Source: Lachnospiraceae bacterium | GTDB lineage: Bacteria; Bacillota; Clostridia; Lachnospirales; Lachnospiraceae | Length of the DNA: 44,434 bases | Direction: 5' to 3' | Assembly (NCBI GenBank): GCA_016284315.1 | Contig: JAEEOO010000030.1 | Location: 1-44,434 of the forward strand | Shown: positions 33,731-41,775 of the stretch, piece by piece | Layout: every line of letters begins with the position of its first letter | How positions within the stretch are numbered: the first letter of the stretch is position 1 | The notes under the pieces: generated by a model | What the model was told of the DNA's origin: nothing | The model's database searches: none | What the model saw: only the letters and a program-made list of their open reading frames with translations | Program-made: the position numbers and the translations under genes

Positions 33731-34624
33731 ATGAAAAAGATTTTTAGGAAGAGGACCAAAGCCGAGATTCGAAAGCTTACTAAACGTCTCGCGCTTGATA
33801 CTTTGTGCGATCTCATAGGTAGTATCGCTTACGCAATGGGTATTTATACCTTTGCTAAAATGGCGAATTTCTCACCGGGAGGTATCTCCGGTATCGCACT
33901 TATCATGAACTACCTTTGGAATCTTCCCATCGGTGTCATGACCCTTATCATGAATATCCCCCTTGTAATTGTGAGTTACAAGATAGTGGGACCCAGATTC
34001 CTTGCCAAGACGGCAAAGAGCATGATAATAAGCACAATATTTTTGGATGTAATATTCCCCCTCATCCCCTTATACGAAGGAAACCGTATGATGGCGGCTT
34101 TGTATTCGGGACTTCTGATGGGTGCGGGAATGGCATTCTTCTACATGAGAGGAAGCAGCTCCGGTGGAATGGATTTCCTTTCCATGATCATCAAAGTAAA
34201 GCACCCTCATATTTCACTGGGAATCGTTACCGCGGTAACGGACTTTTTGGTAATACTCATCGGTTGGCCGGTGTTTAAGGATGCGGACGCAGTCCTTTAC
34301 GGACTTATCTGTTCCTTCTCGGCATCGATAGTAATAGACAGGATTCTATATGGTCTCGGCGCAGGAAAGCTGGTCATCGTCATCACGACTCAGACGGATG
34401 ACCTTATAAACAAGATCAGCGATCTTACGGACAGAGGCTCAACAGTTATTAAAGCAATCGGAAGCTACACAAAAGAAGAAAGGGATGTAATACTTTGCGC
34501 ATGTTCTAAGTCCCAGACCTACATGATCACAAGCGCAGCCCACGAGGTCGATCCCGGGGCATTCGTGATGGTAACTGAGACAAGCGAAGTATTTGGGGAA
34601 GGATTTAAGGAATACAAGAAATAA
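33731..34624 (+). CDS. YitT-family membrane protein
   Basis: This 297-residue protein has five to six hydrophobic segments in the first 210 residues. Family motifs are ANFSPGGISGIALIMNYLWN, FFYMRGSSSGGMDFLSMIIK and GLICSFSASIVIDRILYG. A soluble C-terminal DUF2179 domain follows from about residue 215 (KLVIVITTQTDDLINKISDL, VDPGAFVMVTETSEVFGEGF). The domain order and length match the YitT family of Firmicutes, whose function is not settled. It begins after its own extended -10 promoter and is followed 18 bases later by an unknown gene. The N-terminus is unusually basic. Confidence 0.92.
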   Translation: MKKIFRKRTKAEIRKLTKRLALDTLCDLIGSIAYAMGIYTFAKMANFSPGGISGIALIMNYLWNLPIGVMTLIMNIPLVIVSYKIVGPRFLAKTAKSMIISTIFLDVIFPLIPLYEGNRMMAALYSGLLMGAGMAFFYMRGSSSGGMDFLSMIIKVKHPHISLGIVTAVTDFLVILIGWPVFKDADAVLYGLICSFSASIVIDRILYGLGAGKLVIVITTQTDDLINKISDLTDRGSTVIKAIGSYTKEERDVILCACSKSQTYMITSAAHEVDPGAFVMVTETSEVFGEGFKEYKK

Positions 34625-34642
34625 CACGGAGGAAAAAGCAGT

Positions 34643-35023
34643 ATGGAAAAAGAAAAGACTAACGACAGTCAGTCCGCATTTGAGTACGCCATTTATGTTA
34701 TTATCGGAAGTTATTTTAAAAAGACATCTTGTATCAGTCCACAACTTGAAAAAACACTGAAAGTAAAATTCTTGGAGCAGAAGCAGGATAAGCAGACAGC
34801 CCTTGAAGAAAACTGCATCAGCTATGTTGAGAAGAAACTGCTGAGAAGCCTTCCCGAGCAGGTTTGGGATGGTGAGGCCAAGGTACAGCTCGGTATCAAA
34901 AATGAAGAGCGTGTTCCCGAGGTCAGATTTACCACGGACAAATATATGCTGAGAATATTTGGACGCTATAAAGGAAAAGGAACGGAGCTTCAGTATAAGC
35001 TCTTATCTAAAAAGACATCATAA
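34643..35023 (+). CDS. Unrecognised 126-residue soluble protein
   Basis: I do not recognise this 126-residue protein. It is highly charged, starts MEKEKTNDSQSAFEYAIYVI, and ends in a basic stretch (RIFGRYKGKGTELQYKLLSK). Two cysteines (about residues 30 and 56) and the motif EVRFTTDKYMLRIFGRYKG stand out. CGGAGG precedes the ATG. It lies 18 bases after the YitT gene and 15 bases before the M3 peptidase gene, so all three probably form one transcript. The good ribosome site and tight spacing support a real gene, but no role can be inferred. Confidence 0.7.
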   Translation: MEKEKTNDSQSAFEYAIYVIIGSYFKKTSCISPQLEKTLKVKFLEQKQDKQTALEENCISYVEKKLLRSLPEQVWDGEAKVQLGIKNEERVPEVRFTTDKYMLRIFGRYKGKGTELQYKLLSKKTS

Positions 35024-35038
35024 GGAGTACTACACAGC

Positions 35039-36712
35039 ATGGAAAAATTTTCTAAACTTCCCTACGAACGCGTAGATTTAGAGGGAATGAAAAAAGACTA
35101 CGCAGCGCTCGTTCAGCGTCTTAAGGATGCGAAGAGCGGAGAGGAGCAGTGGGAAGTTCATCAGGACTATTACAAGCTCACCAACCACATTTCTACTATG
35201 CTTGTAATTGCCTCTATTCGTCATGACATCGATACCACCGATGAATTCTATGAAAAAGAAGACGACTATTACAATGCATTCAGACCCGAGTTCACAAATT
35301 GCCTGAATACCTATTCCAAGGTACTTTATGAGTCTCCTTATCGTCCTTTCCTTGAGGAGAAGCTTGGACCTGTTGCTTTCAAGAACATCGAGATCGCTCT
35401 GAAGGCATTTGACGAAAAGCTTATCCCTCTTATGCAGGAAGAGAACGAACTTGAGAGCAAATATACCAAACTCATTGCTACCGCAAAGATTGAGTTTGAA
35501 GGCGAAGTTTACAACTTAAGCCTTATGTCCAAGTTCCTTACTTCACAGGACAGAGACGTTCGTAAGCGCGCAGTAAAGGCTATGAGCGATTACTTCCTTA
35601 CCGTTACCGACGAGATCGACGAGATCTACGACAAGATGGTAAAGAACCGTACCGCACAGGCAAGAATGCTTGGCTATGATAACTATATTCCTCTTGCTTA
35701 CCTCCGCATGCAGAGAAACAGCTACGGACAGGAGCAGGTTGAGAATTTCAGAAAACAGGTTAAGGAAGCGTTTGTTCCTTTCGTTTCAGAGATACACGAA
35801 AAGAGAAGACAGCGCATCGGCGTAGACAAGCTTAAGTTCTACGATAACGGTGTTTACTTCCCTAACGGAAACCCTGCACCTACCGGTACTCCCGAAGAGA
35901 TCCTTAAAGCAGGCCAGGAGATGTACCGTGAGCTCTCGCCCGAGACCGCAGAGTTTATCGACTTCATGATGGAGCATGAGCTCTTCGACGTCCTTGGAAG
36001 AAAGACCAAGCGTCAGGGCGGATACATGACTTACATGGCTGATTACAAGGCTCCCTTCATCTTTGCAAACTTCAACGGAACCAGTGGTGATGTTGATGTT
36101 ATCACCCACGAGTGCGGACATGCGTTCCAGGGCTATATCAACAGAGATGATGAGATAACCGAGCACAACGATATCACCATGGAGACCGCAGAGATCCACT
36201 CCATGTCTATGGAATATTTCACCTACGGATGGATGGAGAAATTCTTCGGCGACCGTAAGAATGATTATCTTACCATGCACCTCGAGGATGCCATCATCTT
36301 CGTTCCTTACGGATGTATGGTCGATGAGTTCCAGCACATTGTATATGCAAATCCCGATATGACTCCCGCTGAGCGTAAAGCTACTTGGAAAAAGTTGGAG
36401 GAGACATATCGTCCTCATATCGATTTTGATGGTGATCCTTTCTTCGGAGAGGGCGGATACTGGCAGCGTCAGGGCCATATCTTCCAGTCACCTTTCTATT
36501 ACATCGACTACGTACTTGCAAGCATCTGCGCTATGCAGTTCAAGGTTAAGATGGACGAGAACTTTAAAGATGCTTTTGAAAAGTATCTTGAGCTTTGCAA
36601 GCTTTCCGCAAAGAAGTTCTACGAGCCCATGCTTGAGACCGTTGGACTTAACAGCCCCTTCAAGGATGGCTGCATAAGCGAACTTGTTTCAAAACTTAAG
36701 GAAAAAGTATGA
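35039..36712 (+). CDS. M3-family zinc oligoendopeptidase (PepF-like)
   Basis: This 557-residue cytoplasmic metallopeptidase has the zinc motif HECGH at 357-361; Glu385 in ETAEIHS is the likely third zinc ligand. The upstream FANFNGTSGDVDVITHE and the late GHIFQSPFYYIDYVLA are typical of M3 oligoendopeptidases. These enzymes trim short peptides and would complete the use of peptides brought in by the Opp system. The length is normal for the M3B group. AAGGAG precedes the ATG. It is the last gene of the yitT transcript. There is no signal peptide. Confidence 0.93.
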   Translation: MEKFSKLPYERVDLEGMKKDYAALVQRLKDAKSGEEQWEVHQDYYKLTNHISTMLVIASIRHDIDTTDEFYEKEDDYYNAFRPEFTNCLNTYSKVLYESPYRPFLEEKLGPVAFKNIEIALKAFDEKLIPLMQEENELESKYTKLIATAKIEFEGEVYNLSLMSKFLTSQDRDVRKRAVKAMSDYFLTVTDEIDEIYDKMVKNRTAQARMLGYDNYIPLAYLRMQRNSYGQEQVENFRKQVKEAFVPFVSEIHEKRRQRIGVDKLKFYDNGVYFPNGNPAPTGTPEEILKAGQEMYRELSPETAEFIDFMMEHELFDVLGRKTKRQGGYMTYMADYKAPFIFANFNGTSGDVDVITHECGHAFQGYINRDDEITEHNDITMETAEIHSMSMEYFTYGWMEKFFGDRKNDYLTMHLEDAIIFVPYGCMVDEFQHIVYANPDMTPAERKATWKKLEETYRPHIDFDGDPFFGEGGYWQRQGHIFQSPFYYIDYVLASICAMQFKVKMDENFKDAFEKYLELCKLSAKKFYEPMLETVGLNSPFKDGCISELVSKLKEKV

Positions 36713-36799
36713 TCTGAACAGTCATAATGGCTTTATAACCATTGGCTAGAAGTAAAAAGAATTCATGCAGCGTCATTTTTTATGGCGCCGCGGTAGATA

Positions 36800-36828
36800 C
36801 TGAACTTTAAAAGAAATAGTGATATAAT
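36800..36828 (+). promoter_or_regulatory. Promoter of the PPOX-type gene
   Basis: A perfect TATAAT lies at 36823-36828, with a weak -35 match CTGAAC at 36800-36805 and a 17-base spacer. The -10 box touches the left end of the palindrome at 36826-36865. Confidence 0.55.
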
Positions 36829-36865
36829 ATAAGTTGTTTGGAACAGTTTCCAAACAACTTATATT
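36826..36865. promoter_or_regulatory. Perfect 18-bp-arm palindrome over the transcription start
   Basis: The left arm, AATATAAGTTGTTTGGAA (36826-36843), is followed by the four-base centre CAGT and the exact reverse complement (36848-36865). It starts inside the -10 box and covers the expected start point. It may be an operator for a dimeric regulator. Alternatively, as a run of T follows (to 36868), it may form a leader hairpin that ends transcription early. Confidence 0.75.
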
Positions 36866-36890
36866 TTTGCCATTTTACAGGAGGGATATC

Positions 36891-37283
36891 ATGGAAAGAG
36901 TAGAAAAATTTTTAAAGGAAGCAGGAGCATATTATCTTGCAACAGTTGACGGAGATCAGCCCAGAGTAAGGCCTTTCGGTACTGCACATATTTTCGAAGG
37001 AAAACTTTACATCCAGACCGGAAAGAAAAAGGATGTTTCAAAACAGATCCATGCTAATCCCAAGGTTGAGATCTGCGCTTTTAAGGATGGTGACTGGGTT
37101 CGCGTTGCCGGAGAACTTGTAGCAGATGACAGAAGAGAAGCAAAGCAGTCCATGCTTGACGCATATCCTTCTCTTCAGGGAATGTATTCCGCAGATGACG
37201 ACAATACAGAAGTTCTTTATTTTAAGAATGCTACCGCAACTTTCAGTTCATTTACCAAGGCTCCCGAAGTAGTAAAGTTTTAA
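36891..37283 (+). CDS. Pyridoxamine 5'-phosphate oxidase-like flavin-binding protein
   Basis: This 130-residue protein has the split-barrel PPOX fold signature: AGAYYLATVDGDQPRVRPFG, then KLYIQTGKKKDVSKQIHANP and VEICAFKDGDWVRVAGELV. Such small members usually bind FMN or a deazaflavin-like cofactor and reduce or oxidise small molecules; they are not the true PdxH enzyme. The ATG at 36891 follows AGGAGGG; the in-frame TTG at 36834 lies inside the palindrome and has no ribosome site. It is a single-gene unit with a palindrome over its start point, suggesting regulation by a specific signal. Substrate unknown. Confidence 0.88.
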   Translation: MERVEKFLKEAGAYYLATVDGDQPRVRPFGTAHIFEGKLYIQTGKKKDVSKQIHANPKVEICAFKDGDWVRVAGELVADDRREAKQSMLDAYPSLQGMYSADDDNTEVLYFKNATATFSSFTKAPEVVKF

Positions 37284-37419
37284 GAACGAAAATAAAAAAT
37301 AGTGAAAGAAAATGCTTTTATTATTCTTGGTTTTATTATATAATGTTTCTCGTTTGCGCGTCTTGTACTAAATATAAGGCTTGTGAATAAATTACAGGTA
37401 TGAGGAGCATGATTTTAAA

Positions 37420-37821
37420 ATGAACTACATGGATCTTGTTAAGAATTCCGATGTTGTTGTTAAGGCAGCAAACCTTTTGGAATGCCCCCTGGATCTTTCT
37501 GAGATCGATCCCGCTAACGACAAAGGAATGAACTATTGGTTTTTGCTGTATATCAGATATATTGCTTTATGCCTTGAGAAGGACGGTTGTGAAGCAGTTA
37601 CGGATGAAGCAATCCTTTCTGTTGTAGATAATACTAAGAGAAAGGCAGCAGAGATCTTGATAGCAAATGTACTCAGAGAGTATTCTGAGAATGAAGAGTG
37701 CGGAAAAGCGGAGTTTGAGATCTGCGGACCCCACATCAAGAAAGCACCTATCTATCTCATCTACGGTGCCCACAAGAAGGTTATCAGTGCCTTTGGTTAT
37801 GTAGCAACCAAATCAGCATAA
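37420..37821 (+). CDS. Unrecognised 133-residue protein
   Basis: I do not recognise this 133-residue protein. It is soluble and looks mostly helical in the first two thirds (DLVKNSDVVVKAANLLECPL, TDEAILSVVDNTKRKAAEIL). The end is beta-like (KAPIYLIYGAHKKVISAFGY). Four Cys are spread through it. GAGGAG lies about 12 bases before the ATG, a little far; another in-frame ATG at 37429 is possible. A TATAAT at 37339-37344 is its likely -10 box. A terminator follows. It stands alone between the PPOX-type gene and a tRNA, so context gives no hint of function. Confidence 0.7.
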   Translation: MNYMDLVKNSDVVVKAANLLECPLDLSEIDPANDKGMNYWFLLYIRYIALCLEKDGCEAVTDEAILSVVDNTKRKAAEILIANVLREYSENEECGKAEFEICGPHIKKAPIYLIYGAHKKVISAFGYVATKSA

Positions 37822-37847
37822 CAAACAGATTAATAGTAAATTAAAAG

Positions 37848-37881
37848 ACGGTTATCATCACGATGATGGTAACCGTTTTTT
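37848..37881 (+). terminator. Intrinsic terminator after the 133-residue gene
   Basis: ACGGTTATCATC pairs with GATGGTAACCGT (one G-U-type mismatch) and is followed by six T. On the minus strand the upstream A-run becomes a T-run, so it may also end the tRNA transcript. Confidence 0.85.
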
Positions 37882-37886
37882 GTCAG

Positions 37887-37974
37887 CGGAGTTGGAGGGA
37901 TTTGAACCCTCGCGCCGGTCGCCCGACCTACCGCATTTCGAGTGCGGACCCTTCAGCCACTTGGGTACAACTCC
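37887..37974 (-). tRNA. tRNA-Ser, anticodon CGA
   Basis: The minus strand folds as a class II tRNA. The acceptor is GGAGTTG/CAACTCC with discriminator G. The anticodon stem is CCGCA/TGCGG with loop CTCGAAA, so the anticodon is CGA (codon UCG). The long variable arm is GGTC/GACC, and the T arm is GAGGG/CCCTC with loop TTCAAAT. The long variable arm and G discriminator are serine hallmarks. CCA is not encoded. Confidence 0.96.
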
Positions 37975-38001
37975 ATTGTTTGCACGCTTGCAACAATGGT
38001 A

Positions 38002-38030
38002 ATTGTACCCATTTTTTATTGCTTTGACAA
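38002..38030 (-). promoter_or_regulatory. Promoter of tRNA-Ser
   Basis: On the minus strand: TTGTCA (38030-38025), a 17-base spacer and TACAAT (38007-38002). This is 28 bases before the tRNA. Confidence 0.75.
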
Positions 38031-38066
38031 GGGATTTTTAAAAGTAATCAAAATGGTTGGTGCTGA

Positions 38067-38095
38067 TTGAGATAAGGGCGGAATTGTGGTAAAAT
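38067..38095 (+). promoter_or_regulatory. Promoter of the phosphofructokinase gene
   Basis: TTGAGA (38067-38072), a 17-base spacer and TAAAAT (38090-38095) preceded by TGG as in extended -10 promoters. It is 33 bases before the pfkA start. Confidence 0.7.
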
Positions 38096-38127
38096 TAATC
38101 AGAATATACGTATAAGGAGGTACTGCG

Positions 38128-39198
38128 ATGAAAAGAATCGGTATGCTTACCAGTGGTGGTGATTGTCAGGCTCTAAATGCAGCAATGCGTGGCGTGGTAA
38201 AAACTCTTACTTTCAGCGGCGAAGACGTTGAAGTGTACGGCTTCCAGGACGGCTACAAGGGATTGATCTATTGCAATTTCCAGATGCTTACGGGACACGA
38301 TTTTTCAGGTATTCTTACAAAAGGTGGAACTATCCTCGGTACCTCACGTACTCCTTTTAAGCTCCTTGATGAGCCTACTCCCGAGGGGCTTGATAAAGTC
38401 GCCGAGATGAAGAGAAACTACGCGAAGCTTGGCCTTGACTGCCTTGTTATCCTTGGCGGAAACGGTACTCACAAGACCGCAAACAGACTTCGTGAAGAAG
38501 GTCTAAATATTGTTACCCTTCCCAAGACAATCGATAACGATCTTTGGGGAACGGATATGACCTTCGGTTTCCAGAGCGCAGTTGATATTGCAACCAACGC
38601 GATCGACTGCATTCACACAACGGCATCATCTCATGGACGCGTATTTATAGTAGAAGTTATGGGACATAAAGTCGGATGGCTGACTCTTAATGCAGGTATG
38701 GCCGGCGGCGCTGACATCATCCTTCTTCCAGAGATCCCTTATGATATCGATAAGGTCATTGAGAAGATCGAGGAAAGGGACAAAAATGGCAGCAGGTTTA
38801 CCATCATTGCCGTTGCGGAAGGCGCGATCTCAAAGGACGATGCAAAGCTTTCCAAGAAGGAATACAAGAAAAAACTTGAGAAGCGCAAAGTTTCTGTTTC
38901 TTATGAAATAGCAGATGAGATATTTAAGAGAACCGGACGCGAAGTTCGCGTAACTGTTCCGGGACACATGCAGCGAGGCGGAAGCCCCTGCCCTTATGAC
39001 CGTGTATTTGCAAGCCGCCTCGGCGCTGAAGCAGGTAAGCTTATCCTTCAGGGCAAGTACGGATTCATGGTAGGCTACAAGAACAGAGAGATCGTTCGCG
39101 TTGAGCTCGCTGACGTTGCGGGTAAACTGAAATATGTTGATCCCGACGCTTCCATCATCAAAGAGGCGAAGCTCCTCGGAATCAGCTTCGGCGACTAA
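38128..39198 (+). CDS. pfkA: 6-phosphofructokinase (Gly/Lys-type, group III-like)
   Basis: This 356-residue enzyme phosphorylates fructose 6-phosphate, the committed step of glycolysis. Motifs are MLTSGGDCQALNAAM at the N-terminus, GGNGTHKTANRL at 110-121, PKTIDNDLWGTD at 132-143 with the catalytic Asp136, and PGHMQRGGSPCPYDR. The two positions that sort phosphate donors (104 and 124 in E. coli) are Gly113 and Lys133 here. Gly favours ATP, while Lys is the residue typical of pyrophosphate enzymes. The metal-binding Asp of GGDG is Asn112. This combination is seen in long PFK forms of Clostridia and actinomycetes; ATP use is likely but not certain. AAGGAGG precedes the ATG. Confidence 0.93.
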   Translation: MKRIGMLTSGGDCQALNAAMRGVVKTLTFSGEDVEVYGFQDGYKGLIYCNFQMLTGHDFSGILTKGGTILGTSRTPFKLLDEPTPEGLDKVAEMKRNYAKLGLDCLVILGGNGTHKTANRLREEGLNIVTLPKTIDNDLWGTDMTFGFQSAVDIATNAIDCIHTTASSHGRVFIVEVMGHKVGWLTLNAGMAGGADIILLPEIPYDIDKVIEKIEERDKNGSRFTIIAVAEGAISKDDAKLSKKEYKKKLEKRKVSVSYEIADEIFKRTGREVRVTVPGHMQRGGSPCPYDRVFASRLGAEAGKLILQGKYGFMVGYKNREIVRVELADVAGKLKYVDPDASIIKEAKLLGISFGD

Positions 39199-39225
39199 TA
39201 GATTTGACACAGGCAGGTACTTAAA

Positions 39226-40797
39226 ATGGGTTCTTACACAGCCCTTTACAGAAAGTTTCGTCCCGACAATTTTGGCGATGTCAAAGGTCAGGACCACATT
39301 ACAACTACATTAAGAAACCAGCTTAAAGCCGATCGTATAGGACATGCATATCTTTTTACCGGTACAAGAGGAACGGGTAAGACCACCGTTGCGAAGATCT
39401 TTGCCAGAGCGGTAAACTGCGAGAACCCGACAGACAACGGACCTTGCGGAGAGTGCCCTACATGCAAAGCTATCATGAACGGCTCAAGCATGAATGTTAT
39501 AGAGATCGACGCCGCTTCCAACAACGGCGTCGATAATATACGTGAAATAATTGATCAGGTATCCTACAGACCCACCGAGGGAAAGTATAAGGTCTACATC
39601 ATAGACGAGGTTCATATGCTTTCCACCGGTGCATTCAATGCAATGCTCAAGACTTTGGAGGAGCCGCCGGAATATGTGATCTTTATTTTGGCAACCACCG
39701 AAGTTCACAAGCTCCCCATTACGGTTTTATCAAGATGCCAGCGCTATGATTTCAGACGAATATCCATCGATACCATTGCTGCGAGACTCAGCGATCTTAT
39801 GGCGCAGGAAAATGTTAAGGTAGAAGAGAAAGCCATCCGGTACATTGCAAAAACCGCCGATGGCTCCCTTCGTGATGCCCTGAGTTTACTTGACCAGTGC
39901 ATCGCATTCCATCTCGGAGAAGAACTGACCTACGATATGGCTCTCGACGTTCTCGGAGCTGTTGATACAGAAGTCTTCAGTAGGCTTCTCAGAAGCTGTC
40001 TTGAAGGAGACGTTCATACAGCCATCTCTATTCTTGATGAGGTAATAACCCAGGGCCGTGAGCTGACTCAGTTCATCATCGACTTTACATGGTATTTAAG
40101 AAACCTTATGCTGGTTCAGACTTCAGATGTCCTTGAAGATGTGGTTGACATGTCCAGCGACAATCTTGCAAGGCTTAAAGAAGAAGCAACTCTTGCAAAG
40201 CGCGAACAGATAATAAGGTTTATCCATATATTCTCAGACCTTGCAAACCAGATAAGATACGCATCCCAGAAGAGAGTTCTTGTTGAGATCGCGCTTATCA
40301 GGCTCTGCAAGCCTGCAATGGATCAGGACAATGCAGCTATCCTTGGAAGGATTGATGCAGTTGAAAAAAGACTTGATGAGGGAGTGTTCACCACAATAAC
40401 CAACGGTGACGCACCTGCTCCCGTTCATCATGAACAGGTTCACAAACAGGAATTGCCAAAATCAATTCCCGATGATATAAAAAAGATCGTTGCCAACTGG
40501 AAAAAACTTATCGGCAATTTTTCAAACGATCTGCCCATGGCGAGTGCGCTTGAAAGAGCGAAACCGTCACTTGATAAAAACGGCAATCTGCTTATCAGCT
40601 TTGATGCAGGAGACCTGGCAGGAGAAAGGCTCATCAATGAGCCCGGACGATCAAAACTCCAGCAGGGGCTTAATGATATAAGCGGAAAAGAAATTGTATT
40701 TTCTGTCAGCGAAGCCGCAAGCAGCGAAGAATTCGAAAGCGGTGTGATTGACTTAAGAGAATTTATAAAAATCGACATAGACGAGGAGGACATATAA
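39226..40797 (+). CDS. dnaX: DNA polymerase III gamma/tau subunit
   Basis: This 523-residue clamp-loader ATPase has Walker A GTRGTGKT at 46-53, zinc-binding Cys65, Cys74, Cys77 and Cys80 (GPCGECPTC), Walker B YIIDEVHML and the SRC-type arginine-finger motif LSRCQRYDF. The C-terminal 150 residues are less conserved, as expected for the tau part. It loads the sliding clamp at the replication fork. The next gene, a YbaB-type protein, starts directly at its stop codon, and recR overlaps that; this order is conserved in bacteria. The ATG is preceded by a modest AGGCAGG site. Confidence 0.96.
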   Translation: MGSYTALYRKFRPDNFGDVKGQDHITTTLRNQLKADRIGHAYLFTGTRGTGKTTVAKIFARAVNCENPTDNGPCGECPTCKAIMNGSSMNVIEIDAASNNGVDNIREIIDQVSYRPTEGKYKVYIIDEVHMLSTGAFNAMLKTLEEPPEYVIFILATTEVHKLPITVLSRCQRYDFRRISIDTIAARLSDLMAQENVKVEEKAIRYIAKTADGSLRDALSLLDQCIAFHLGEELTYDMALDVLGAVDTEVFSRLLRSCLEGDVHTAISILDEVITQGRELTQFIIDFTWYLRNLMLVQTSDVLEDVVDMSSDNLARLKEEATLAKREQIIRFIHIFSDLANQIRYASQKRVLVEIALIRLCKPAMDQDNAAILGRIDAVEKRLDEGVFTTITNGDAPAPVHHEQVHKQELPKSIPDDIKKIVANWKKLIGNFSNDLPMASALERAKPSLDKNGNLLISFDAGDLAGERLINEPGRSKLQQGLNDISGKEIVFSVSEAASSEEFESGVIDLREFIKIDIDEEDI

Positions 40798-41133
40798 ATG
40801 GCTAAAAGAGGTGGATTTCCCGGAGGCGGAATGCCCGGTAATTATGCAAATCTCATGAAGCAGGCTCAGCGCATGCAGCGCCAGATGGAGGAGAGCCAGA
40901 GAGAGCTTGAGACAAAGGAGTTTGTCGGAACCGCAGGCGGCGGAGCAGTTGAAGTTAAAGTTAACGGAAGCAAGGAAGTGCTTGGAATAAAGCTTGATCC
41001 TGAGATCGTAGATCCCGAAGATGTAGAAACTCTTCAGGATTCTATTGTTGCTGCATTCAACGAGGCAATGAAGAAAGCTGATGAAGCAAGTGCTAACCTT
41101 ATGGGCAAGATGACCGGAGGATTATCCTTTTAA
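40798..41133 (+). CDS. YbaB/EbfC-family nucleoid-associated protein
   Basis: This 111-residue protein shows the family hallmarks [40 protein letters not shown] and a [15 protein letters not shown] segment. Such dimers bind DNA without strong sequence preference. The ATG follows the dnaX stop with no gap, and GAGGAGG lies in the dnaX end. The stop codon shares a base with the recR start, so the three genes are translated as a coupled unit. Confidence 0.95.
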   Translation: MAKRGGFPGGGMPGNYANLMKQAQRMQRQMEESQRELETKEFVGTAGGGAVEVKVNGSKEVLGIKLDPEIVDPEDVETLQDSIVAAFNEAMKKADEASANLMGKMTGGLSF

Positions 41134-41729
41134 TGGAGCTTTACAGCGGTTATATCAATAAACTTGTGGATGAACTTGCAGCCCTTCCCGGCATTGGTAA
41201 CAAGTCGGCCCAGAGACTTGCGTTTCATCTTATAGGAATGCCCGAAGCAAAGGTAAGGCGACTTGCAAATTCTATGATAGAGGCCAAGGCAAATGTTAGG
41301 TACTGCAGTAAATGCTTTACACTTACTGACAGCGATCTTTGCCCTATCTGTTCAAAAGCAAACCGTAACCATAGGTTAATAATGGTGGTTGAGAACAGCA
41401 GGGACCTTGCAGCATACGAAAAGACGGGCAAGTTTGAGGGAGTATATCATGTGCTCCACGGAGCTATATCTCCCATGACGGGAATAGGCCCCGGTGATAT
41501 CAAGATCAAAGAACTGGTGGAGCGTTGCGCGGATGATGTGGACGAGGTAATTCTCGCTACAAACTCTAGTCTTGAAGGCGAAACAACAGCTATGTACATC
41601 AGTAAGCTTTTGAAACCAATGGGTATCAAGGTGACACGTATCGCCAGCGGTGTACCTGTGGGCGGAGATCTTGAATACATTGATGAAGTTACTCTTACCA
41701 GAGCGCTAGACGGAAGAGTAGAAATATAG
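41133..41729 (+). CDS. recR: Recombination mediator RecR
   Basis: This 198-residue RecR has a helix-hairpin-helix at about residues 10-35 ([20 protein letters not shown]) and a zinc finger with Cys58, Cys61, Cys70 and Cys73. A TOPRIM domain follows ([39 protein letters not shown]). The C-terminal Walker-like end is [20 protein letters not shown]. It helps load RecA at single-strand gaps together with RecF and RecO. All expected elements are intact and the length is normal. Translation is coupled to the ybaB gene. Confidence 0.96.
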   Translation: MELYSGYINKLVDELAALPGIGNKSAQRLAFHLIGMPEAKVRRLANSMIEAKANVRYCSKCFTLTDSDLCPICSKANRNHRLIMVVENSRDLAAYEKTGKFEGVYHVLHGAISPMTGIGPGDIKIKELVERCADDVDEVILATNSSLEGETTAMYISKLLKPMGIKVTRIASGVPVGGDLEYIDEVTLTRALDGRVEI

Positions 41730-41775
41730 AACTAACCGATGGATAACCATCAAACAATTTCAAAGGGAGGCAAAT

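Noticed and set aside
35786-36478. Antisense open frame of 230 codons opposite the M3 peptidase
   Set aside because: It mirrors the biased codons of the peptidase gene and lacks a ribosome site or known motif.
36760-36795. GCAGCG...CGCCGC inverted repeat as terminator of the M3 gene
   Set aside because: The T-run lies in the loop, not after the stem, and the arms have mismatches; no clear terminator could be assigned here.
37309-37350. AT-rich run as terminator of the PPOX-type gene
   Set aside because: No stable stem could be drawn; the TATAAT at 37339-37344 is better explained as a -10 box for the next gene.
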